A stretch of DNA of 64,000 nt from Verrucomicrobiota bacterium (GTDB taxonomy: Bacteria; Verrucomicrobiota; Verrucomicrobiia; Opitutales; Opitutaceae): the NCBI GenBank assembly GCA_016222805.1, contig JACRQG010000027.1, forward strand, positions 1 to 64,000. The letters are read 5' to 3'. Positions within the stretch are counted from its first letter, which is position 1; every line of letters begins with the position of its first letter. Shown piece after piece: positions 16,130 to 23,082 of the stretch. Position numbers and translations under genes: made by a program. The notes under the pieces are model-generated. The model worked only from the letters and a program-made list of their open reading frames with translations, made no database searches and was not told where the DNA came from.

Positions 16130-16870
16130 TCAATTCCTCCCCGCCAGCCCGACCCGCGCATCCAAAAGCCCGTGCAGGGCCTGGGTGCGCCTGGGCAACA
16201 GCGGCAGATTCCCCTTCAGGGCCTCGGTGAAGGCATTGAAGAGCGACCACGTCGTCCGTGGCCGGAACTCCTCGCACTCCGGTTCCCGCCACTCCGTGAT
16301 CACCCTGGGCAGCGTGGACACCGGCAAAACCCCGACATCGACCGCCCGGATCATGAGGTCATGGGCGGCGACGTCATCGATCTCCGCCTCACGATAGCGG
16401 GCAATCCTGACGTCCTGGGAATGCCACCGCTCCACCAGTTGCCCGATGGCGCGTTCCGTGAGCTGGGGCAGGTCGCGCCAGATGTTGCTCGTGTGCTTCC
16501 GCGCCAGCTGCACCTCGCCACTGAAGGAGAGGTTGTCGCAGACAAACACGGAACACCCGGCCACGATGCCAGCCGGAAACCGCTTGTCGTGGCTGTTGCG
16601 CAGCCCCAGGACCCAGGAGTAGTCGGCGTGCGCGACCCCATTCTGGACCTGCAGGAGTCCAAAGTAGCGGTCGCCGCCATGACTCAGGGCATGGGCTTGC
16701 GTGACGATGGTGAGCCGGGACGAAGCGAGGGCATGCTCGACTTGCTCGACCAACCGGAGATGAGGAACAGGCGTCCACGTTGCCGTGGCGGCCGGAGTGC
16801 GGACCTGGGCCAGGGCGCCGCGTTCGACGGCCTGACCTCCGCAGTGCAGAATCAAGTTACAGGATTTCAT
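16130..16870 (-). CDS. DUF932-like phage/plasmid protein
   Basis: A 246-aa protein from the ATG at 16870. The pattern of the DUF932/945 plasmid-like family can be read in LSHGGDRYFGLLQVQNG, WVLGLRNSHDKRFPAGIVAG, VFVCDNLSFSGE and KHTSNIWRDLPQLTERAI. Members are frequent in plasmids and integrated elements, often near recombination genes, and their molecular role is unknown. The longer frame upstream runs through a hairpin and is not supported. It is the last unit of the element's minus-strand block. Confidence 0.75.
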   Translation of the reverse strand: MKSCNLILHCGGQAVERGALAQVRTPAATATWTPVPHLRLVEQVEHALASSRLTIVTQAHALSHGGDRYFGLLQVQNGVAHADYSWVLGLRNSHDKRFPAGIVAGCSVFVCDNLSFSGEVQLARKHTSNIWRDLPQLTERAIGQLVERWHSQDVRIARYREAEIDDVAAHDLMIRAVDVGVLPVSTLPRVITEWREPECEEFRPRTTWSLFNAFTEALKGNLPLLPRRTQALHGLLDARVGLAGRN

Positions 16871-16891
16871 ATGGGATTGGGTAGAAACGGA

Positions 16892-16926
16892 CGAAGCCGT
16901 GCCCCCGGTCAGGGAACACGGCTTCG
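16892..16926 (-). terminator. Hairpin terminator before the DUF932-like gene
   Basis: A perfect 10-bp stem, CGAAGCCGTG with CACGGCTTCG, loop about 15, followed on the minus strand by TCCGTTTCT. It lies between the 58-aa gene and the next start. A second stem (GGCCGGC, loop CAAA) is just upstream at 16939-16956. Confidence 0.6.
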
Positions 16927-16956
16927 CCCGTGGAGTAGGGCCGGCCAAAGCCGGCC

Positions 16957-17133
16957 TCAGTTGCAGTAAACGAGGAGGAAGAAGGTGGCGTAGACCACGG
17001 CGACGATGCCAAGGCCCCACCACAAAAGGCGGTACCTGGCAGGGGCGACGGGCCCTCCACTCCATCCTCCCCGTTGTCCCGGCTGGCCCGAAGGAGCGGG
17101 ACGCCGGTCACGAGGATTGGACGGGTTGTTCAC
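16957..17133 (-). CDS. 58-aa single-helix membrane protein
   Basis: A short frame from GTG at 17133 to TGA at 16957-16959. The N-terminal half is Pro/Gly/Arg-rich (NPRDRRPAPSGQPGQRGG), the C-terminal half a single membrane helix (LLWWGLGIVAVVYATFFLLV) ending VYCN. It is bounded by hairpin terminators on both sides, supporting a separate unit. No strong ribosome site. Function unknown. Confidence 0.55.
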   Translation of the reverse strand: MNNPSNPRDRRPAPSGQPGQRGGWSGGPVAPARYRLLWWGLGIVAVVYATFFLLVYCN

Positions 17134-17154
17134 GGTTGAGGTTGGAAAACAGCA

Positions 17155-17185
17155 AAGCCGCGCTCCGTTTCGGGAGGCGCGGCTT
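17155..17185 (-). terminator. Hairpin terminator after the clamp / 71-aa unit
   Basis: The stem AAGCCGCGC with GCGCGGCTT (9 bp, loop 13) is followed on the minus strand by TGCTGTTTT. It starts about 20 bases past the stop at 17204. Confidence 0.65.
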
Positions 17186-17203
17186 CACTGGGATTGAGGT
17201 GCT

Positions 17204-17419
17204 TCAGGCCGACTTCCTGGCTGGCGCCACGGGATCGATGCGAGCCACGACTTCTGCAACGCCCGCCTTGCCCATCTCCGGTCGCCACTCGAACACGGCC
17301 TCGAGGTTGGCGAGGCCGTGACTGATCAGCCGGTCAGCCACCGCGGTCATGGGTATGCCGTAGTGTTTTCCGAGCTGGTACATCCGGGGCGTGTGCTGGC
17401 TGATGTCCGGGGAGTACAT
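17204..17419 (-). CDS. Small protein downstream of the clamp gene
   Basis: A 71-aa protein whose ATG comes two bases after the clamp stop, so it is almost certainly cotranscribed with it. It starts MYSPDISQHTPRMYQLGKHY and has a predicted helix around MTAVADRLISHGLANLE. No family recognised. A terminator follows directly. Confidence 0.6.
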   Translation of the reverse strand: MYSPDISQHTPRMYQLGKHYGIPMTAVADRLISHGLANLEAVFEWRPEMGKAGVAEVVARIDPVAPARKSA

Positions 17420-17421
17420 AT

Positions 17422-18831
17422 TCAGACCTCCACGGACTTGAGGACGCGCAGGTTCCTCTTGAGCGCTTCGTATTCGCGTTCCACCACCCGGTGCTGCCGG
17501 GCGGCCTCGCGCATTCCCACGAGGAGCTGCCCCAGCGTGCCATTCAACTCCCGGAGGAGTTCACGGGCGCGCTGGACGTGTTGCGTGGCATCACCGACGG
17601 GAGCCTCGGCGGGTTCCGACGGCGGAGCCGTGGGTTCCCGAGTCTCGAGGCGACTGGCATTGGCAACCATGGTTTCTGCTTTCGTTTCAGGTTGAGGTTG
17701 AGTCTCCGCCACCGGCTCCGTTGCCGACGGGGAAGGGATCGGTGTGACCGGAGCCGAGGCCTCGCTGCGAATCGGCATCCAGAGATGGAGCCGGGAGTCA
17801 TCCCGCATGAGGAGCGGACTCACGTCGTCGCGGGCCCGGAACTCCCGGAAACCCACTTTCAGGGCAGTAATGAGGAAGCCGGCATTGAACTGCACGGCCA
17901 CCGGGGGCCCGAGCACGGTGCTGCGGTCCAGGGCGACCCGGACCTGGGGCAACCGGGTCGGTGGGTGAAGTTCGGCACCGCGGTCCGTGACCGTCAGGCA
18001 CACCGGGCTGCTCGACTCCTTGAAGCCGGGAAGCCGGGGCAGGACGGTGAGGAGCCGGGTGGCGTCGGCCTCGGCCACCGTGATGACGGTGCCGTAGTCC
18101 TCGATCCTCGGAATCACCTGCCGGAAGTTAGGGTAGTTGCCGGCGATCAGCTTCGTGACCCACCGCCACGGCCCCTGGCGGATTTCCGCTTTGGGCGTGC
18201 CTTCGAGATCCCAGGCGCGGAGTTCCGCACCCAGACCCGAGTCCAGAACCGCAGGCACCCCGGAAAGGGGAAAGATAAGCCCCGGCTCCGGAGTTCCGAG
18301 GTTCAGGCCGTTGCGGCGGTACAATTGCCGGCCATCGGTGGACACGACCTCGTGCGGCGTCAGGTAGACGCTGTTCAGGAGGTAGCGATGGCTGTCACCG
18401 CTGGCACAGTGCTGGGCCTCGACCAGGGCACTCAGTACCGGGGACGGCAGGGCGATCCCCTCGCCTGGGGCCACGGGGATCGCCGGGAAGTCCTCGACCC
18501 CGATGGCGGGGACGGGAATCGATATCCGAGAGCCGGCGGCCACGCAGGCGAGTTCGGCGCCCGGGGTGATTTGCACCTCGGTCTCCGGATCCGCGGACTT
18601 CAAGGCATCGGCCAGGAGTTCGTAGGGAACCAAGGTCGTTGCCGGCGCATCCGCGGTCCCCCGGCCCTCGAAGCAGAGGAACTCTTCGAGGGTGGTGGCG
18701 GCGAGAGTCACGGTATCCCCGTGACCGGTGACATGCACGCAGCGGAGGGCGGGCAGCTTCTGTTTCCAGACTTTGAGCGTACGCAGACCCGACAGGGCCT
18801 GCTTCAGGAATCGTTGGGAGATGGTAATCAT
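17422..18831 (-). CDS. DNA sliding clamp (DnaN/beta) homologue of the element
   Basis: A 469-aa protein from the ATG at 18831. Residues 1-355 follow the three-domain beta clamp: an N-terminal ITISQRFLKQALSGL helix, RYLLNSVYLTPHEVVSTDGRQL at domain two, and GNYPNFRQVIPRIEDYG (231-247), which matches the clamp landmark G.FPDYRRVIP. Residues 356-410 are Pro/Thr/Glu-rich and 415-469 a charged coiled coil, an extension not seen in housekeeping DnaN (about 370 aa). The housekeeping clamp should be elsewhere; this copy probably serves element replication or repair. A short longer frame upstream lacks support. Confidence 0.88.
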   Translation of the reverse strand: MITISQRFLKQALSGLRTLKVWKQKLPALRCVHVTGHGDTVTLAATTLEEFLCFEGRGTADAPATTLVPYELLADALKSADPETEVQITPGAELACVAAGSRISIPVPAIGVEDFPAIPVAPGEGIALPSPVLSALVEAQHCASGDSHRYLLNSVYLTPHEVVSTDGRQLYRRNGLNLGTPEPGLIFPLSGVPAVLDSGLGAELRAWDLEGTPKAEIRQGPWRWVTKLIAGNYPNFRQVIPRIEDYGTVITVAEADATRLLTVLPRLPGFKESSSPVCLTVTDRGAELHPPTRLPQVRVALDRSTVLGPPVAVQFNAGFLITALKVGFREFRARDDVSPLLMRDDSRLHLWMPIRSEASAPVTPIPSPSATEPVAETQPQPETKAETMVANASRLETREPTAPPSEPAEAPVGDATQHVQRARELLRELNGTLGQLLVGMREAARQHRVVEREYEALKRNLRVLKSVEV

Positions 18832-18847
18832 GGGAGTTGAAAAGAAA

Positions 18848-18876
18848 ACGCCCGCCTCCGGGTGGGAGACGGGCGT
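18848..18876 (-). terminator. Terminator before the clamp gene
   Basis: ACGCCCG pairs with CGGGCGT (extended by four more pairs past a mismatch), followed on the minus strand by TTTTCTTTT. It ends 17 bases before the clamp ATG, so the clamp needs its own promoter or read-through. Confidence 0.7.
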
Positions 18877-18896
18877 CAAGGGTGCCCGTGAGGGCG

Positions 18897-19052
18897 TCAG
18901 GGTTTCAGGTAACGTCTGGGCGGCGGAGGCCCGAGGAGGTGCCACGCCGCGACAGCCACGGCGAAGATCACCAGCGCGAGCCAGAGTTGCGCCCCGACAA
19001 ACACCCCGGTGACAAAGGCCACCGAGGCGGTGAGGACGTGGGTCCGGTTCAT
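18897..19052 (-). CDS. 51-aa membrane protein
   Basis: A frame from ATG at 19052, overlapping the stop of the upstream 64-aa gene (ATGA). It contains hydrophobic stretches VAFVTGVFVGAQLWLALVIF and AVAVAAWHLL and a tail PPPPRRYLKP. It is the third of three tiny membrane genes coupled by stop-start overlaps. Function unknown. Confidence 0.6.
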   Translation of the reverse strand: MNRTHVLTASVAFVTGVFVGAQLWLALVIFAVAVAAWHLLGPPPPRRYLKP

Positions 19053-19243
19053 AGCAGTTTCCGGATCTGGGCCACCGCGATGCCGACGGCGGTGATGAGG
19101 ATGCCGGCTGACAGCATTCCGAACGGGGACAGGATTTCCTTGCCTTGTTCCACGAGGACGGAGCGCCAGAGGAGCGGCGTCACGACGGAACCGGCGACAA
19201 AGGCGAGGACGATGACGACGATGAGACGCAGGAGCGTGGGCAT
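19049..19243 (-). CDS. 64-aa two-helix membrane protein
   Basis: From ATG at 19243 with GGAGG nine bases upstream. Two membrane helices are seen (LLRLIVVIVLAFVAGSVV and SAGILITAVGIAVAQ) with a polar loop between. Its stop overlaps the next start by four bases. No family recognised; the longer upstream frame is a shadow. Confidence 0.65.
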   Translation of the reverse strand: MPTLLRLIVVIVLAFVAGSVVTPLLWRSVLVEQGKEILSPFGMLSAGILITAVGIAVAQIRKLL

Positions 19244-19244
19244 T

Positions 19245-19436
19245 TCATTTCCTCCGGTTCCGGGTGGCGAGGACGAGGGCCAGGCCGCCGATCGTGGAGC
19301 AGAGGACGGCGCAGACCCCGACCCAGCGCAGGGAGTAAGCGAGCTGGGGTGCGTCCAGGGTGACGGGCGACACCTGGCGTTCGCAGGCCACGAGGCCGAG
19401 GGCCAGGAGGGTGGTGATGAGGACAAGAGCCTTCAT
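19245..19436 (-). CDS. 63-aa small lipoprotein / membrane protein
   Basis: Starts at ATG 19436, overlapping the nuclease stop (ATGA) with GGAGG nine bases before it. The N-terminus ends in a lipobox-like LGLVAC, followed by ERQ, and a second hydrophobic segment (VGVCAVLCSTIGGLALVLA) lies near the C-terminus. The combination resembles small Rz1-like or holin-like envelope proteins, but this is only a suggestion. Confidence 0.6.
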   Translation of the reverse strand: MKALVLITTLLALGLVACERQVSPVTLDAPQLAYSLRWVGVCAVLCSTIGGLALVLATRNRRK

Positions 19437-20269
19437 GGCGTTCCTCCTTTCCAGGCCGAGCATTCCTCGCGGTACGGGCACCAGGAACAATGCTGCCCGG
19501 GTTGCGGGAAGTAGTGTTCGTTGGCGACGGCGTTCGCGTAGACCTCGACCAGCTGGGTGAAGCGTTGCCGCTGCACCGGGCTTGGGGGCGGGACGGAGTG
19601 CACGAGGATCTTCGGGGCCTTGGTTTTTACCAGGAAGACGAGATCGGTCCCGACGGCCGGGGCCTCGGTGGTGTATTCCACCAAGAGGCCGTAGGCCGTG
19701 GTTTGGGTCTCGTGAAGCCAGGCCTCCAGGGCGAGGTCCGGGGTCGAGGCCACGGTCTTGTAGTCCGTGACCCGGCGTCCGGCATCGACGAGATCGAGGA
19801 TCCCGAAGAGCGGCAGGGCGAGGGCGGGGATGTCGGCGTGAACCGCGACCTCCACCCCCATCGGTCTTTCCGTGGCCTGGTGCACCCCGGAGCCGAGAAA
19901 GGCACGCAGGAGGGTGTCTCCCTTGGTGCGCAATTCCAGAGGCTCCGAAGCGTCGCTCCATGCCACCTCGCCTTCGGGTTTGGCGAAGGCGGATTGGAAG
20001 GCGGTGAGGATGGCGTTTTCGGAAGTGTCTCCTCCCCGCCAGCGGGCCTTGTTGTAGGCCTGCAGGGCGGCGTGGATGGCTTTGCCGAAGTGCAGGGCTG
20101 GGGACACGGGTTTCGGCAGCGCCAGGACCTTTTCGAAGTAGAACCGGAGCCGGCAGGAGAGAAAACTCTTCAGCCGGGACACGGAGACGTATTCGAGGGG
20201 ATCGGCTTGCGTGGTCACGGCTTCCGGGAGGGAGCCGTTGGACCCGTGGGGCAGGGCCGGGGCGATCAT
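19433..20269 (-). CDS. PD-(D/E)XK nuclease, Cas4/RecB-like
   Basis: A 278-aa protein from ATG 20269, overlapping the preceding stop by four bases. It has SRLKSFLSCRLRFYF with C39, LHFGKAIH (conserved His), GVEVAVHAD (E140), FGILDLVDAGRRVTDYKTVA (D159, D169-K171) and a C-terminal CSWCPYREEC. The one N-terminal plus three C-terminal cysteines match the 4Fe-4S site of Cas4/AddB-type nucleases. It should cut or resect DNA ends, probably for element replication or recombination. The longer open frame upstream is a shadow of the 156-aa gene. Confidence 0.88.
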   Translation of the reverse strand: MIAPALPHGSNGSLPEAVTTQADPLEYVSVSRLKSFLSCRLRFYFEKVLALPKPVSPALHFGKAIHAALQAYNKARWRGGDTSENAILTAFQSAFAKPEGEVAWSDASEPLELRTKGDTLLRAFLGSGVHQATERPMGVEVAVHADIPALALPLFGILDLVDAGRRVTDYKTVASTPDLALEAWLHETQTTAYGLLVEYTTEAPAVGTDLVFLVKTKAPKILVHSVPPPSPVQRQRFTQLVEVYANAVANEHYFPQPGQHCSWCPYREECSAWKGGTP

Positions 20270-20736
20270 GACGACGCCCTCCCGGCGAACCTCCGGCGGA
20301 AGCCCTGGCGCCTCTCCCCGCCACCGTGGGTTTCCAGGAGTTCGTCGATGAGCGACGAGGCCTGGAGCCGGTTCAGTTCCCGGACCCCGGCGCCGAAGCG
20401 TTCCTGGGCCAGGGACTCGACGGCGGATTTGTCCAGGGCGTGCTCGTCCACGATCTTCAGGATGAGGTCCCGCTGCCGGTCCGAGCACTTCCAGGGGGCT
20501 TCGGCGCCGGGACCCGGAGGCGTGGGCCGCGGGGCCGGCGACTCCGTGGGAACGTGCCCGGGGTGGATGATCTGGGAATCCACCGCGGCCTGCAGCCGGC
20601 CGTAGAGATCTGCGGCCGTTCTTTCCAACTGGCTCAGATCGGTCAGCTCCGTCCGGAGCGTCACCGCGAACTGATGCGAGGAATAGGCGGGCAGGCCCAC
20701 CTTCTTCGCGTAATTGGCTTCGATGATGACGGGCAT
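20266..20736 (-). CDS. 156-aa element protein, unknown
   Basis: From ATG 20736 with GGAGG eight bases upstream. It begins MPVIIEANYAKKVGLPAYSS, contains a helical region (LSQLERTAADLYGRLQAAV), a Pro-rich linker and a C-terminal helical domain (KCSDRQRDLILKIVDEHALD to LQASSLIDELLE). It precedes and is coupled to the nuclease, so it may be its partner, for example in single-strand handling; this is inference. Confidence 0.7.
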   Translation of the reverse strand: MPVIIEANYAKKVGLPAYSSHQFAVTLRTELTDLSQLERTAADLYGRLQAAVDSQIIHPGHVPTESPAPRPTPPGPGAEAPWKCSDRQRDLILKIVDEHALDKSAVESLAQERFGAGVRELNRLQASSLIDELLETHGGGERRQGFRRRFAGRASS

Positions 20737-20774
20737 CGACAGCCTCCTTTCTCTTGCGACCGCGGAAAATGAAA

Positions 20775-20803
20775 CGCCCGGGCGGCGGTCGGCGGCCCGG
20801 GCG
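20775..20803 (-). terminator. Terminator after the integrase gene
   Basis: A 9-bp stem CGCCCGGGC with GCCCGGGCG (loop 11), followed on the minus strand by TTTCATTTT. It sits between the integrase stop at 20890 and the next start at 20736. Confidence 0.7.
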
Positions 20804-20889
20804 CATGGGTAGGACGATGTCCTACTCAAGAGTATCTAACACAGGGGAGGGGGCGGTTGCGGGGTCGAAGGGACTCGCACTGCACGCGG

Positions 20890-22041
20890 TCAGGCTAGTC
20901 GAGGCAGTTTCTCCAAGGCGGCCCTCTTGGTCTTCTCGTCGATGTGAGTGTAGCTCTGGGAGATTGCCTTGGAATCGTGACCGATAATGTCCATCGCGAC
21001 CGCTTCGGTAACCCCGGCATTTTTTAGCAGCGACGTTGCCGTATGTCGCAGGGAATGAAATGAGATTGGAGAGACGGTACGCCGGCGAGATCGCCCGAGG
21101 CCCGTCTTTTCCCGCTTTCGTTCGCTGGCGAGGTTAGCTGCAACCAGAATTGAGTGGAATTGCTGTGAAAGCCGTGACTCCCCATTCGACTTTATGGCCA
21201 GCGAGTACGCTCTCGGGAATACCGGTGCATGGGGATCGTCGCTGGAGGGCAGGCTTTGCAGGTACTCAGCAATGCTGGCTACGAGTGGGATGATTACCCT
21301 CCGCCCGGTTTTTTGTGTCACCAAGGTAATCTCCTGCTTCTGAAGGTCCAGGTTTGCCCAAGTTGTCGTTGCTATGTCGCGCAAGCGTTGTCCCGTGTAG
21401 AGTCCGAAGAGAATCAAGCCTCGCCACTCTCCCTCAGCGCGTGCGAAGATCTCCTTCAGTTCCGGCAGGGTGAAGGCTCGCTTTTCCACCCCGTCGGTCT
21501 TCTTGAGAGTTGGGATCTTAGCTGCAGGGTTGTCTTGGGTGAGTCCATCCGCCCATGCCGCTTTCAAGGCTACACGAAGGTATTTCAAGCTCTTGTTGGC
21601 AGTGGCAATCGACGTTCGGTTCCGTACGGTGTCACGATACTTTGCGACATCGGCCTTGGTGAGCATTGAAATGTCGAGGTCTGCGCGTGATCCAAGGCAC
21701 GCGATGAAATCTCGTGCAATCTGGGCGTAGGCGGCATGGGTGCGCGGTTTCGTGTCTGCCTTGCGCGCGCTAGACCATTCCGTAAGGAACTGCCGCGCTG
21801 TTTTCATCGGTAACGCTTCGCCATGCAGCGTGGCGTAGATTTCGGAGAGGATTCGCCGGGATTGCGCCTCACCGAGGCGCCGTTGGGCGGCGAGTTTTGC
21901 GGCCTCCTCCCACTTATCCGCGATACTCTGGGCTTTCTTCCGGTCTGTCTGTTTGGTGGACCGCTGAACTCGACGGCCGTCAGGCTGCGTGTAGCCGCCG
22001 AACCAGAATGGTGATCGAGGGAACCTTCGAAGAAAGGCCAT
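20890..22041 (-). CDS. Tyrosine integrase of the integrated element
   Basis: A 383-aa tyrosine recombinase with all catalytic residues: R219 in TGQRLRD, K244 in TQKTGRRV, H329 and R332 in FHSLRHT, H355 in IGHDS and the nucleophile Y364 in SQSYTHI. The N-terminus has the arm-binding FWFGGYTQPDGRRVQRSTK pattern and a SAM-like core domain around 80-180. It lies about 100 bases from a tRNA 3'-end fragment, its likely target. The frame is intact, so excision may still work. Confidence 0.95.
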   Translation of the reverse strand: MAFLRRFPRSPFWFGGYTQPDGRRVQRSTKQTDRKKAQSIADKWEEAAKLAAQRRLGEAQSRRILSEIYATLHGEALPMKTARQFLTEWSSARKADTKPRTHAAYAQIARDFIACLGSRADLDISMLTKADVAKYRDTVRNRTSIATANKSLKYLRVALKAAWADGLTQDNPAAKIPTLKKTDGVEKRAFTLPELKEIFARAEGEWRGLILFGLYTGQRLRDIATTTWANLDLQKQEITLVTQKTGRRVIIPLVASIAEYLQSLPSSDDPHAPVFPRAYSLAIKSNGESRLSQQFHSILVAANLASERKREKTGLGRSRRRTVSPISFHSLRHTATSLLKNAGVTEAVAMDIIGHDSKAISQSYTHIDEKTKRAALEKLPRLA

Positions 22042-22145
22042 GGGAAAGTCACATCATTAGTCTCAGCATACGTCAATGTTTTTGGATGTCCGTAGGTGTC
22101 TTTCTCATAGGTAAATTAGGATCCTGCGCTCAAGCCTATCGTCTC

Positions 22146-22173
22146 CCCGGTTCGAGTCCGGGAGCGTCCACCA
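22146..22173 (+). other. tRNA 3'-end fragment, probable attachment site
   Basis: CCCGG, TTCGAGT and CCGGG form a perfect T-arm, followed by AGCGTCC and ACCA, the 3' half of an acceptor stem with CCA. No anticodon or D arm can be folded upstream; GGATGTC at 22084 pairs only partly. This is the footprint of integration at a tRNA 3' end. The partner copy was not found in the window. Confidence 0.65.
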
Positions 22174-22174
22174 G

Positions 22175-22203
22175 TTGCGTAAGCCACTAAAAAACAGTAT
22201 AAT
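22175..22203 (+). promoter_or_regulatory. Possible promoter of the toxin-antitoxin pair
   Basis: A consensus TATAAT at 22198-22203 with a weak -35 (TTGCGT, 22175-22180) at 17-base spacing. It points toward the relBE-like genes 160 bases downstream. Confidence 0.4.
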
Positions 22204-22362
22204 ACGAACTAGACGGCGACGCGAGACTGGAGATTTGATCGGCGATTTGATGGGCTCCGCTGACTGGTGACTTTGCGCGGGAGTTGAGATTTACACTTTC
22301 TCGTTTGGCTGTACATCAGCCGCTGTTCTTGACGTAGGCACAAATGAGACAAAACTGAGCAC

Positions 22363-22626
22363 ATGGGAACCACTACACTCCTGCGCGCACGTGTCGACCG
22401 GCGGCGGAAGATCCAAGCTGAGAAGATCCTTGGCCGGTACGGGCTCACTCCTGCCCAAGCAATTAATGTCTTTTACGCCAAGGTCACCGAGACCGACGGC
22501 TTGCCCTTCGACCTGCGGCCAGATGAAACCACGGAGTTGCTTGCCGACCCGCAGTTCACCGCGCACTTGGCGAAAATGAAGGCAGGCAAGGTTCGCTACT
22601 TTGACGCGGCAGACGTTCCCGAGTGA
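22363..22626 (+). CDS. RelB/DinJ-family antitoxin
   Basis: An 87-aa protein with a ribbon-helix-helix N-terminus (LLRARVDRRRKIQAEKIL, GLTPAQAINVFYAKV) as in RelB/DinJ antitoxins. It binds its own promoter and neutralises the toxin. It overlaps the toxin gene by four bases (GTGA), so the two are coupled. The C-terminal part (DPQFTAHLAKMKAGK) would wrap the toxin. Confidence 0.88.
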   Translation: MGTTTLLRARVDRRRKIQAEKILGRYGLTPAQAINVFYAKVTETDGLPFDLRPDETTELLADPQFTAHLAKMKAGKVRYFDAADVPE

Positions 22627-22892
22627 AGTTCTCGGACCAAGTTGTTGCCGCACTCAAGGAGCTGAACCCGGGCGTCAAGCGAGACATCCGAAGGGCGATG
22701 GACGACGTGAACCAAGGGAAGAAAAGGGATGTTCGCTCCCTTCGCGGTCGATTGGCCGGATTTAGACGATTGCGCGTCGGAAAGTACCGCGCCGTCTTCC
22801 GGTATGATGACGCCGGCGAACTCATCGTTGAGTTCTTTGGCCCTCGTAGTACCGTCTACGAAGCTTTTCAGCCACCTTCTGCACCAGAGTGA
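22623..22892 (+). CDS. RelE/ParE-family toxin
   Basis: An 89-aa RelE-fold protein with GTG start. The typical core is LRGRLAGFRRLRVGKYRAVFRY (basic surface) and GPRSTVYEAF. RelE members cut mRNA at the ribosome, ParE members inhibit gyrase; the basic residues fit RelE better but this is not decided. With the antitoxin it forms a standard type II module beside the attachment site. Confidence 0.88.
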   Translation: MKFSDQVVAALKELNPGVKRDIRRAMDDVNQGKKRDVRSLRGRLAGFRRLRVGKYRAVFRYDDAGELIVEFFGPRSTVYEAFQPPSAPE

Positions 22893-22978
22893 GCGCAGGA
22901 AGGTTTGCTTCGAGCAACCAAACAGCAACCGACGTGATCGCCGCCCGTGTCGCGAGTGACGCCGGGGTCGTCCACCAG

Positions 22979-23026
22979 GCCTCGCTCTTCCGCAGTGCTC
23001 CGAGCTACGGCTGGTCGGCCAGCTCC
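22979..23026 (+). repeat. Dispersed repeat copy A
   Basis: About 45 bases beginning CCTCGCTCTTCCGC and containing GAGCTACGGCTGG then GGCCAGC. A near copy with one indel occurs at 44665-44710. It lies in a gene-free 190-base gap. Confidence 0.55.
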
Positions 23027-23082
23027 GTGCCGACGGAGTCAGCGAGAGCAATCAGGTCCGGCGGGCTGGACTGCGGCACCGC

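Larger units (their letters stand above)
22042..22362. other. Attachment-site region between integrase and relBE pair
   Basis: No gene here. It holds the tRNA 3' fragment (22,146-22,173), a possible promoter (22,175-22,203) and otherwise nothing that I recognise. Confidence 0.5.

Noticed and set aside
22084-22173. Complete class II tRNA
   Set aside because: GGATGTC pairs only partly with the acceptor end and no D or anticodon arm folds, so only the 3' fragment is supported.
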